From positions 1 to 23,623 of IMG/VR virus record IMGVR_UViG_3300030406_000732: 23,623 bases of DNA; one strand, given 5' to 3'. Position numbers and translations under genes: made by a program. The stretch comes from a virus. The notes beneath the pieces were generated by a model. The model had not been told where the DNA came from and made no database searches. It worked only from the letters and a program-made list of their open reading frames with translations. Numbering within the stretch: the first letter of the stretch is position 1; each line of letters starts with the position of its first letter. Of this stretch, positions 1 through 6,904 are shown piece after piece.

Positions 1-296
1 AGCTTAGGAACTCCTAGCTGATACGCCATGTTTGCTAATGCTATCTTGATTGGTTCTGGTTGGTTTTTATACCAAGGTATTCTGTTATATAATTCTACAA
101 GCATTGTATCTACTGTTGTTTTTAACAACATTTCTGCTTGTACATCTGTTAATCCACCTCCGGAAACGTCTGGATCTATTAGTAATCCATAACCTATTGT
201 AAGTTTACCTTCACTACATTTGTAAGGAATATGCTTGCCATCCTTTTTTTTCGTACCCTCTTCCTTCTTAATTACCTCTAACAATTCTTGATTCAT
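1..296 (-). CDS. Phage lysozyme (GH24, T4-like muramidase), C-terminus cut by window edge
   Basis: This endolysin cleaves peptidoglycan between MurNAc and GlcNAc to burst the host. I translated it by hand from the ATG at 296; it stays open to the left edge, giving 98 residues. The N-terminal helix ends in K-E-E-G, with E13 as the likely catalytic glutamate. The region ending T-I-G-Y-G (residues 33-37) matches the GH24 active-site hairpin. C27 sits six residues before T33, where T4 lysozyme has Asp20, as in many Cys-type GH24 endolysins; the E-to-C spacing is a few residues longer than in T4. A later segment, A-N-M-A-Y-Q-L-G (about residues 87-94), matches the family's N-M-x-F-Q-x-G motif. No signal peptide is seen, so release should need a holin. 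An AAAGGAG ribosome-binding site precedes the start, 10 nt after the holin-like gene. Family call is firm; the missing C-terminus is outside the window. Confidence 0.88.
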   Translation of the reverse strand, partial: MNQELLEVIKKEEGTKKKDGKHIPYKCSEGKLTIGYGLLIDPDVSGGGLTDVQAEMLLKTTVDTMLVELYNRIPWYKNQPEPIKIALANMAYQLGVPK

Positions 297-306
297 GATT
301 GCTCCT

Positions 307-681
307 TTATTTTTTGCCAATAAACTTTGTCATAGACTTCAGTCCAAAACTAGCTCCTATACTTGCAAGTATTCCCCAAGATAACCAATCAGGACAATCT
401 TCTCTTAGAAATTTAAATCCATTCTCTATATAAGGTTGTGCTGCGGGAATAAAACAGGCAACGATTAACAATATAAAAGTAACTGTCCATAGTTCATCTT
501 TTATACTATCCTTACTAGCATCCATTGCAGCGGATTCCCAATCTCCGTCTTGCTGCACTTTCTTTGTTCTAGCTTCGATTTTTGCAACTTCTAGTTTTTG
601 TTTTGCTTTTGCTTTCTCTGCTCTGTTCTTTAAAAATGTTGTGGCAATATTTCCTATTGGCCCTAGTAATGCTTGTAACAT
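307..681 (-). CDS. Putative holin (3TM/GTA-type-like), 124 aa
   Basis: This is a small inner-membrane protein that probably forms the lysis hole through which the next gene's lysozyme escapes. Residues 15-50 are a charged helix (K-N-R-A-E-K-A-K-A-K). A strong hydrophobic segment covers about residues 64-85, and a weaker Gly/Ala-rich one about 100-118, separated by a short loop with a Cys-Pro pair; the C-terminus is basic. This fits the 'holin of 3TMs' families found beside lysozymes in marine phages and gene transfer agents. The ATG overlaps the stop of the upstream gene by 1 nt (TAATG). Its ribosome-binding site AGGAGG lies inside the last codons of that upstream gene. Position directly before the lysozyme is the best support. 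It could also be a small structural membrane protein. Confidence 0.6.
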   Translation of the reverse strand: MLQALLGPIGNIATTFLKNRAEKAKAKQKLEVAKIEARTKKVQQDGDWESAAMDASKDSIKDELWTVTFILLIVACFIPAAQPYIENGFKFLREDCPDWLSWGILASIGASFGLKSMTKFIGKK

Positions 682-1307
682 TATTCCTCCTCTACAATTA
701 TGGTTGTATCTTCTATATGTTTTTTATCTTGATCTCTTTTATTTTCAGCTATTCCCGGCCCCTCATTAACGCATAAAAAATAATAGTGTGTTGCTAGATC
801 AGGATGAAAGATTGTACAGTCATGCGACTTTGCTGTTCTAATAGTTAATAAGTAAGCAACAAACAAATAAAATAAATAAATAGAAACAAGACCAAAGACT
901 GCAATAAAAGAATACTCCATAAGCTTTCTTCTTTTTTCTTGCTGCTTATAAATCATCTCCTGTCTATCTTTTCTTATCTTTGCTTGCATCTGCAACAATT
1001 CATTCCACGCATTTACACCATAGGTAAAATTAATAAATTGCCTTAGCTCCGCTTCCATAGCTTGTGCTTTTTTCTTTGCAGCAAAAGCATTCAATGCTTC
1101 TTCTTCAACACTTGCTCCTATAAATATCTTTTTAAAGATAGGTGGGTTTTTAGCTTGCTTCTCTGCTTGGTTAATATCGGAAACAGCACCCATCCATTTA
1201 CCCATATCCCCATACATAGAGTCTAGATCTCTACCAACTTCAAAGCCTTTTTTTATTGTATTGAAAGCAGCAGTAGCTATTCCTAACGCTGATACTGGAT
1301 CTATCAT
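681..1307 (-). CDS. Conserved marine-phage protein with one membrane segment, 208 aa, function unknown
   Basis: I recognise the type from marine podo- and myoviruses but know no assigned function. The N-terminus starts D-P-V-S-A-L-G-I-A-T-A-A-F and continues with a Lys-rich, K-P-P-like stretch (A-K-N-P-P-I-F-K-K-I-F, residues 52-62). Then comes a long charged amphipathic helix (about 65-130) and one clear membrane segment (about 131-155). The roughly 50-residue tail carries two Cys and ends in an acidic V-E-E-E. That final GAGGAGGAA also encodes the AGGAGG ribosome-binding site of the next gene. The ATG is the first in frame, with an in-frame TAA just upstream (within 1308-1385). Its place between a membrane/coiled-coil protein and a holin-like protein suggests a lysis or envelope role. 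That is inference from position only. Confidence 0.75.
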   Translation of the reverse strand: MIDPVSALGIATAAFNTIKKGFEVGRDLDSMYGDMGKWMGAVSDINQAEKQAKNPPIFKKIFIGASVEEEALNAFAAKKKAQAMEAELRQFINFTYGVNAWNELLQMQAKIRKDRQEMIYKQQEKRRKLMEYSFIAVFGLVSIYLFYLFVAYLLTIRTAKSHDCTIFHPDLATHYYFLCVNEGPGIAENKRDQDKKHIEDTTIIVEEE

Positions 1308-1333
1308 TTTATGCCTATAATGTGTAAAATTAC

Positions 1334-1351
1334 GAGCCTTTTAAATGGCTC
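1334..1351 (-). terminator. Small hairpin between lysis genes, weak terminator candidate
   Basis: On the minus strand GAGCC and GGCTC form a perfect 5-bp stem around an 8-nt A/T loop. A TTTT follows only after a few other bases, so it is a poor intrinsic terminator at best. It may instead be a local mRNA structure. It lies in the 78-nt gap that also carries an unexplained reading frame (see findings). Confidence 0.25.
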
Positions 1352-1385
1352 AGGATGATTCTCGAGGTAGTTTAGTACCCCCTTT

Positions 1386-1637
1386 TTAATGTTGTATTTT
1401 TAGATTATCGATCTTTTCGTTTAATGTTTTTAGCTGATCTAGTATTTGCTTTATGTCCTGATGAAAGTCTTGTTTCATATCTTTTAACTCTACTTTGGTT
1501 GCATAAGTTTCTCTCGTATCTACTAATCGCTGTTGTAACTCTTGTACTTTTTTCACGAGAGTAGTAAACATATAAGAGAGCATCCCTATAATAACTGAGA
1601 GTAATCCACTCCATATAAATATCGGCTCAATAGTCAT
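1386..1637 (-). CDS. Membrane-anchored coiled-coil protein, 83 aa (spanin- or holin-like position)
   Basis: This is a short protein with an N-terminal membrane segment (about residues 7-29, I-W-S-G-L-L-S-V-I-I-G-M-L). The rest, about 30-80, is a charged heptad-like helix (K-K-V-Q-E-L-Q-Q-R-L ... D-Q-L-K-T-L-N-E-K-I). This is the shape of an inner-membrane spanin (Rz-like) or of an accessory lysis protein, and it opens the lysis block. No Rz1-like lipoprotein partner is visible inside or beside it, so the spanin idea is weak. The ATG overlaps the stop of the upstream gene by 4 nt (ATGA). A one-base shift near its 3' end would extend the protein by about 27 codons up to the next gene's start (see findings), so the annotated C-terminus is uncertain. 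Confidence 0.6.
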   Translation of the reverse strand: MTIEPIFIWSGLLSVIIGMLSYMFTTLVKKVQELQQRLVDTRETYATKVELKDMKQDFHQDIKQILDQLKTLNEKIDNLKIQH

Positions 1638-2269
1638 CTGTAGTAACTCTTAATATCGTAGTCATCAGGCCAGTCGTTTACTTTAGCAATCGTCTTTAAT
1701 GATCCATCTTCGTTATATTCATCAGTATGGATTGCAACAAACTTGCTCATAGAGTTACAGGCATCTATTGCATCGCATATTGATTTGTGTGCAGTTCTAA
1801 CACTAGCCATGAAGGTTGTTACCTCCGAGGGTATTGCAACATCTGCTGTAATCTTTCTTTCTACTAACCAGCTAAATCTACTTAGCATACTATAAGCTGT
1901 TGTATCTGCTTTCTGTTTCGCTATAGTTCTCAGCCCCGGTATAACAACTTGATTACCTTTTTCATCTAGCACTTTAGATCCATCTTCATTGACTGCGTTA
2001 GTATCTGTAAGAGATTTGTTTTTTGCTTTTGTTATTGTACCTACTACAGAATTACCATCACTTGCAATGGCATAGGTTTCATTATTAGATATGTAGTACC
2101 TATCATCTAGTTTCGTACCGGGAGTTACTGGTAGTATTCCTATAGCTTTTTTTTCAGCAGCAGTCCATGAAGTAAAGATTTGTCTTGGATGCTTTACACC
2201 ATCTATAACCATTGCTTTAGGAAACCTAATAAGTTCCTGTATCTTGTTATCTTTTACATAAGCCCACAT
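1634..2269 (-). CDS. Tail-fibre assembly-like protein, 211 aa
   Basis: The protein starts M-W-A-Y-V-K-D-N-K-I-Q-E-L and continues with P-K-A-M-V-I-D-G-V-K-H-P, a pattern I associate with small marine-phage proteins that follow the fibre genes. The middle (about residues 75-120) is K/T/D-rich (D-G-S-K-V-L-D-E-K-G-N-Q). The C-terminal half looks helical (about 120-190, T-A-Y-S-M-L-S-R-F-S-W-L-V-E-R-K), as in DUF4376-type and other fibre-assembly proteins. A chaperone role for folding or attaching the fibre-tip proteins upstream is inferred from position and general shape. The protein could instead be a minor virion component. It is preceded by an unusually strong ribosome-binding site. Confidence 0.5.
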   Translation of the reverse strand: MWAYVKDNKIQELIRFPKAMVIDGVKHPRQIFTSWTAAEKKAIGILPVTPGTKLDDRYYISNNETYAIASDGNSVVGTITKAKNKSLTDTNAVNEDGSKVLDEKGNQVVIPGLRTIAKQKADTTAYSMLSRFSWLVERKITADVAIPSEVTTFMASVRTAHKSICDAIDACNSMSKFVAIHTDEYNEDGSLKTIAKVNDWPDDYDIKSYYR

Positions 2270-2276
2270 ATTATTT

Positions 2277-2284
2277 CACCTCCT
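2277..2284 (-). promoter_or_regulatory. Strong Shine-Dalgarno for the 211-aa gene
   Basis: AGGAGGTG on the minus strand, seven bases before the ATG at 2269, is an eight-base match to the anti-SD. It sits in a 22-nt gap rather than inside the previous gene, so this start does not depend on coupling. Confidence 0.75.
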
Positions 2285-2291
2285 AAAATTA

Positions 2292-4100
2292 TCAAAATGT
2301 ATTTCCATATTTAAATGGCACGTCTCCCCATGCTCCATAAAGAATAGTAGCACCACTACTATTAAAATCACCACTTGAAGTACGAATTTTAAAACCATTA
2401 CTTAAAAAATCTACATCAATACCAGTTGCTTCTGCATCAGTCCTATTCCAAGCAATGTATTTACTTGCTGGATTAGATGTACTTCTACCAGTATCTTGTA
2501 TCCACCAATCACCAGCACTACCTAATAGCTTGACAAAAAACAAACGAGGTCTAAATCCAGTATAAACAAATGGCCCATTTGCATTACCATTTCCTTCATA
2601 AGAACCAAACTTTGAAAACCCTTCAACTGAATGCCAACAATAAGCCACATGATTTGAACTACTTTCATTTGTAGTATTACCTTCTACAGTAACTACAGTG
2701 CTAGTAGGCATAGTTTCACCAAATGATTTATAACTTTGATTAGTATATAAAGCATCATCAGTATCTAATCTTAAATTATTGGCTGCTGCATTACTACCAC
2801 CACCATTACCTACATGTGCATGAAAAACTGTCCAAGCATCTATTGCATTTCTTTCTTTTATTATAATAAATTCAGGAGCTGCAGACAGACCATGCCCAAA
2901 AGTATCTCTATTTCCAGAACCCCAAGAACCATCATTTCCAGTATAGGTTACAATACTAAATCCTGCTGCTTGATTTGCTTGTACTGTAGAAGTTATTGAA
3001 CCATTTGAATTACTACTAGTCACCCCAGAATTAGCTCTCCAACACCAAGCAACATATCCTATTCCACTTTGGTTTCCATCTACATTACTTGTATCTTGTA
3101 TAGTAAAACCATCACTATCAATAGAGGATATATCTCTATTTGTTGATGAAGTTGCTTCTGCATCAGTTCTTTGACTATACAAAACTTTAGAACGACCTCT
3201 TGAAGAATCTACTAAAGTATTTGTAAAAGATGCATTTTGTTCTCTATTTTTAATCCATATTAGGTCTGGTTGAAAACCAACCCCAGTAACATTATTTGCA
3301 CTTGTTCCACCAATACCAGTATAAAGAATAGTATTAAACTGCTTCTGTGGGAAATCTGTATCGGTCTGTGCTGGGTCTATGTCATCTGATATGGGTAAGT
3401 TAGCTGAACACAAAGCTAAAAATTTTGTATCACCTGAAGATGGGGGTGTATAATAAAAATTACCAAAACCATTAGCATCAGTTGCATTTGCAGAACCACT
3501 TGTTTTATTTCCTGCAAAAGAACTATCTTGTCCAAAATTAGCTGTTTCATTATTGTTAGTATAATAGGGTTCGGCAACTGGATAAATTATAGGAACATCT
3601 CCAGTCCAACTTGCTTGTTGATTGCTACCTCCAGCAGGATTTCCAGAGTTCATAAATGTACCATTTTTACCAATCCACAATTTTTTATTATCATAGTCTA
3701 ATGCAAACATAAGTATATCAGTATCATCAAAAGTTTGAACATTTGTACTATCAAGAGTTATTGTTCCCCATCTATCAGGGTCATCACTACTTGAAGAATC
3801 ATGTAAAGTGCCATTATTTCTTATTCGTATAGCACTTGGAGTCATGCCATTTAAATGAGAATACCCTGCATAAAATCCACCACCTTCATAGCCAGAATTT
3901 ATTCCTGCATACATATATGTATTATATCCCCTAGCAATATAAATTTCCCAGTACCATTTACCAGATGTAATACCTATAGTTGAAGTTACTCCAACTAAAT
4001 CAATAGATGTTCCTTTCATAGTTAAATTACCATCTGCTAAAGAAGCTCTACTTCCTATAGTTAAAGGATTCCATGTTGCAAAATTTCCACTACTTGCCAT
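2292..4100 (-). CDS. Fibre-tip protein: SPRY/ConA-like domain plus three tandem repeats, 602 aa
   Basis: This is a probable receptor-binding or fibre-tip protein. The N-terminal SPRY-like domain spans about residues 45-195, with landmark segments G-K-W-Y-W-E-I-Y, L-D-Y-D-N-K-K-L-W-I-G-K-N-G and A-N-F-G. A linker follows. Then come three degenerate repeats at about 255-354, 381-489 and 495-592. Each opens with an F-x-x-x-x-Y-x-G-like strand, has a G-F-x-P-x-L-x-x-x-K-like core (A-A-P-E-F-I-I-I-K in repeat 2) and ends in an aromatic A-W-C-W, A-Y-C-W-H or G-A-W strand. The protein ends W-G-D-V-P-F-K-Y-G-N-T-F, an ending I know from marine-phage fibre proteins. The ATG has GGGAG nine bases upstream, inside the LamG gene's last codons. 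The LamG and SPRY parts may once have been one gene. Confidence 0.78.
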   Translation of the reverse strand: MASSGNFATWNPLTIGSRASLADGNLTMKGTSIDLVGVTSTIGITSGKWYWEIYIARGYNTYMYAGINSGYEGGGFYAGYSHLNGMTPSAIRIRNNGTLHDSSSSDDPDRWGTITLDSTNVQTFDDTDILMFALDYDNKKLWIGKNGTFMNSGNPAGGSNQQASWTGDVPIIYPVAEPYYTNNNETANFGQDSSFAGNKTSGSANATDANGFGNFYYTPPSSGDTKFLALCSANLPISDDIDPAQTDTDFPQKQFNTILYTGIGGTSANNVTGVGFQPDLIWIKNREQNASFTNTLVDSSRGRSKVLYSQRTDAEATSSTNRDISSIDSDGFTIQDTSNVDGNQSGIGYVAWCWRANSGVTSSNSNGSITSTVQANQAAGFSIVTYTGNDGSWGSGNRDTFGHGLSAAPEFIIIKERNAIDAWTVFHAHVGNGGGSNAAANNLRLDTDDALYTNQSYKSFGETMPTSTVVTVEGNTTNESSSNHVAYCWHSVEGFSKFGSYEGNGNANGPFVYTGFRPRLFFVKLLGSAGDWWIQDTGRSTSNPASKYIAWNRTDAEATGIDVDFLSNGFKIRTSSGDFNSSGATILYGAWGDVPFKYGNTF

Positions 4101-4105
4101 ATTAG

Positions 4106-4903
4106 TTAACTCCCAAATGTAGGACTGTCTAACACGATATTCGTGTCAGTTAAGCCATTCGTACTAAATGTATTTCCGTTTCCACTACTATCTGTGCCAA
4201 TAGCTCCAGACGCGTATTTTAAATAATAGCCATTATTACCAAATGATGTACCACTTGGATTTTTAGGTATCCATACGCCATTTTTTGTTTCACCAAACTG
4301 TGTAGGTGCGTAAGATTGTCCATCTGCAAATATAGTTTCTGCTAAATATCCATCATAAGATGTAGAACCATTTGAATCTCCTATATACATAACTGTACTG
4401 TTAATACCAAAAGCAGTATCAAAATTTTGACTTGGTTGACTTTCTGTATCAAATGCTGTTATTTGTGTTCCATTAACATATAATCGCACTCTATCACCTG
4501 ATGTACTTTGTGTTGTATCTACTCTCATAACCACATGCCCCCAACTATTTGTATCACGAAAGACTGCTGTAGTTCTTAAATCAAAATCAAAACTATTTGT
4601 ATAATTAAAAGGTCTCATATCTCCTGCTTTTGCACTATCAAAAAGTAAACCACCATGATTAGTACCTCCTGATTGAGACCCTGAAAAAAATACTGGGTTT
4701 TGGTCAGCACTTGTTATAAATTTACCAGTTTTCTTAAACCAAGTAGAAAAAGTCCATGTTCTTTGAGATGAGCCAGTTCCTTGAGTTCTATATAAATAAC
4801 TCGTACTAGCATTATCAAATCTACAGCTTTGCTCTATCTGATGTGAATAAAATCCACCAGCACTAGCTACTGGTATTGCATTTTCATTCTGGAGAATACC
4901 CAT
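4106..4903 (-). CDS. LamG/concanavalin-like fibre protein, 265 aa
   Basis: This is a likely carbohydrate-binding fibre accessory protein. The LamG-like beta-sandwich spans about residues 25-215. Landmarks are W-T-F-S-T-W-F-K-K (strand opening the lectin fold), W-G-H-V-V-M-R-V-D, R-V-R-L-Y-V-N-G-T-Q-I, M-Y-I-G-D-S and G-Y-L-A-E-T-I-F-A-D-G. A short tail follows, G-N-G-Y-Y-L-K-Y and then D-S-S-G-N-G-N-T-F, common in marine-phage fibre proteins just before a second lectin-type domain. Here the frame stops at that point and the SPRY gene starts 5 nt later in another frame. The ATG overlaps the stop of the gp17-like fibre gene by 1 nt (TAATG). It probably joins the fibre complex; the glycan target cannot be seen. 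Confidence 0.75.
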   Translation of the reverse strand: MGILQNENAIPVASAGGFYSHQIEQSCRFDNASTSYLYRTQGTGSSQRTWTFSTWFKKTGKFITSADQNPVFFSGSQSGGTNHGGLLFDSAKAGDMRPFNYTNSFDFDLRTTAVFRDTNSWGHVVMRVDTTQSTSGDRVRLYVNGTQITAFDTESQPSQNFDTAFGINSTVMYIGDSNGSTSYDGYLAETIFADGQSYAPTQFGETKNGVWIPKNPSGTSFGNNGYYLKYASGAIGTDSSGNGNTFSTNGLTDTNIVLDSPTFGS

Positions 4904-6903
4904 TATGCAAACACCGCTGAGTTTGTTAGATAAGCATTAGTGCCATCTGATAAATACGATATAAGATAGGTGCCTGCACTAGATACTGTTGCTGCAATAT
5001 TCGCATCTCCTTTACTGTTACTGTGTAAAGATACAGTATGCCCACCACTATTTATCAACAGTATGTACCCGCTCTGGCCATCTGCAAAGTTGGTGAATGT
5101 TAATGTAAAGTTACCGCTAGGAGTACACTTAAAATTATTATTAGCATTCATATCAAAGTTACCATCGTTATCTACAGTCAAAGCATTTCTTTGTGGTGCT
5201 GTAAAACTTTGTGTTACATCAGTCTTTGCTGTATCACTATCAAAAGCTTGAACATCAGATCCTATAGCTAATCCTAAACTTGCTCTTGCTGTAGATCCAC
5301 TTTCTGCTACAAAGTTGCTGCCATCTCCTACAATAAAATTACCATTTGTTACAGCAAGCCCTGCTACATCCTGTAACTGTGCATCTAATCTTGCATTAGC
5401 AACTGTGCCTGATAACTGAGAAGCATCTATAGTTTTGTTTGTCAAAGTCTGTGTTGCACTTGCACCCACTATCTCTTGATCGCTTCCCGGAGGTAGTGTT
5501 AGTATGTTTGTAACTGAAGCAGAATGCGGTTGTGATTTTACAATTTGTCCATGTGAGTTACTCTCGCAGTTAAACTGTATAGCACCGGGATTGCTGTTAC
5601 CTCGTATAGTAACATGACCTGTACCTTTTGCTTCTAAGTCTAAATCTATATTACTATCATCACCTGTTGCAGATAGTTTTGGTGGATTGCCTGTTGCTGC
5701 ATTGGTTACATCAAACTGGTTTACTGCTGACGCTGTTGTTTGAAATACAATCTGCTCTTTATTGTTTTCATCTCCTATATAATGTGCATCATCTATTAGT
5801 ATATTGTGAGAATTCGTGTCCAAATTACCTGAAAGTTGAGGAGACGTATCTCCTGCAACAGAACTTAAAATTGTTCCTGCTGTTACTGTTTGAAAAGACG
5901 AACCATTGTAAACTTTTAAAGCATCGGTAGTTGTATTAAAATACAACATACCAGCAGCCAAAGCATCTCCGTCATTGTCTGTAGAAGGATCGCTTGATTT
6001 TGCTCCTAAGTAAACATCATCAAAGTTGTCTGCACTAGCAGCAGCGGCAGTAGCACTTGCAGCGGCAGCAGTAGCAGAACTAGCTGCATTAGTGGCTTGT
6101 GTGCTTGCGGTACTCGCAGAAGTTGCTGCGTTAGACGCTTGGGTCGTGGCTGTACTGGCCGAACTCGCACTTGAAGCGGCAGAACTCGCACTAGCTGTGG
6201 CACTTGCAGCAGCATTAGTGGCTTGGGTAGTAGCAGAAGAAGCATCTACGATAAGTGAATATTTTGCAGAGTTTGCGTTACTTGTTAATGGCTCACTACC
6301 GCTAGAAGTATGAGCTGTGTTTACGAAAAAGATATTTCCGGTAGATGTATCTTTGACTAAGTCTCTAATGACATACGAGGTTGATGCTGCCCAGTTACCC
6401 TTAAATGTTCCTAACTCTGTTGTAACTGATAACTCTCCAGAGCTATCAAAACCTAAAACTTTACTAGCTCTATCAGATGCGTTGGTGGTAAACTCTGAAC
6501 TAGTTATGCTGTTAGTACGAGATACTTTGATACTTCTGTCTATCTCTTCTTGTTGCTCTATAAGCTGATGTGTAATCTTATCTAGTGTATCTTCAAAGGA
6601 GCTTGAAAGAAACGGATCGTTCTCCACTAAGTCTAGCGTTTGTGTGTTTGGAGTATTTCTAATAAGCACAACTGTTTCACCACTAGCAGGAGCAGATCCA
6701 AAAGTTACATTACCGCCACCATCTACACCTATGTTTGACAGACTATAGTCTGTGGTTAAATTCTTTACTGTTTCTGTTCCTGTAGAACTTCTGATAATTA
6801 CAGTTATCTCTGCTGCTGCAAATATCTTAAATGTGTAAGCAAAGACAGTTGTACTGCCATTACCTGCATAGCTTACTTTAGTTGTGGTTGATGATACTGT
6901 CAT
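4903..6903 (-). CDS. T7 gp17-like tail fibre, 666 aa
   Basis: This is a tail fibre that anchors to the tail tube and carries the adsorption proteins encoded next. Residues 1-135 match the T7 gp17 N-terminal attachment domain: V-S-Y-A-G-N-G-S-T-T-V-F-A-Y-T-F, D-Y-S-L, G-N-V-T-F-G-S-A-P-A-S-G-E-T-V-V-L-I-R, and the D-x-L-D-K-I-T-H-Q-L-I-E-Q-Q-E-E-I-D-R helix. Residues about 220-297 are an Ala/Ser/Thr low-complexity rod with repeating A-A-S-A-T / T-Q-A-S-N-A units. The second half is beta-rich with typical shaft pieces (T-Q-T-L-T-N-K-T-I-D, R-A-S-L-G-L). It ends in a compact domain (about 590-666, G-N-F-T-L-T-F-T-N-F ... G-T-Y-L-I-S-Y). The ribosome-binding site AGGAGG lies in the last Gly codons of the gene upstream. 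Confidence 0.9.
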   Translation of the reverse strand: MTVSSTTTKVSYAGNGSTTVFAYTFKIFAAAEITVIIRSSTGTETVKNLTTDYSLSNIGVDGGGNVTFGSAPASGETVVLIRNTPNTQTLDLVENDPFLSSSFEDTLDKITHQLIEQQEEIDRSIKVSRTNSITSSEFTTNASDRASKVLGFDSSGELSVTTELGTFKGNWAASTSYVIRDLVKDTSTGNIFFVNTAHTSSGSEPLTSNANSAKYSLIVDASSATTQATNAAASATASASSAASSASSASTATTQASNAATSASTASTQATNAASSATAAAASATAAAASADNFDDVYLGAKSSDPSTDNDGDALAAGMLYFNTTTDALKVYNGSSFQTVTAGTILSSVAGDTSPQLSGNLDTNSHNILIDDAHYIGDENNKEQIVFQTTASAVNQFDVTNAATGNPPKLSATGDDSNIDLDLEAKGTGHVTIRGNSNPGAIQFNCESNSHGQIVKSQPHSASVTNILTLPPGSDQEIVGASATQTLTNKTIDASQLSGTVANARLDAQLQDVAGLAVTNGNFIVGDGSNFVAESGSTARASLGLAIGSDVQAFDSDTAKTDVTQSFTAPQRNALTVDNDGNFDMNANNNFKCTPSGNFTLTFTNFADGQSGYILLINSGGHTVSLHSNSKGDANIAATVSSAGTYLISYLSDGTNAYLTNSAVFA
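6010..6240 (-). repeat. Ala/Ser/Thr-rich tandem repeat coding for the fibre rod
   Basis: This is a run of GCA/GCT/AGT/ACT-type codons with imperfect short periods, inside the gp17-like gene. Because of the simple composition, several other frames stay open here, including long Ala/Val/Leu and Leu/Val/Pro frames. Those are composition artefacts. Repeats like this commonly change length by slippage, so rod length may vary between relatives. Confidence 0.7.
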
Positions 6904-6904
6904 C

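Noticed and set aside
1405-1614. Nested 69-residue minus-strand frame inside the 83-aa gene, considered as an embedded Rz1-like spanin
   Set aside because: No signal sequence or lipobox Cys, no proline-rich tail, and the charged C-terminal half follows from reading the coiled-coil gene out of frame.
2424-3167. 18-base direct repeat considered as template/variable repeat of a diversity-generating retroelement
   Set aside because: Both copies code the same peptide in the same frame of one gene, with no adenine-biased differences and no reverse transcriptase in the window.
6026-6313. Plus-strand 95-residue Ala/Val/Leu-rich frame
   Set aside because: It is the complement of the Ala/Ser/Thr repeat of the fibre gene; the composition alone keeps it open. 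The same holds for the same-strand frame at 6006-6245.
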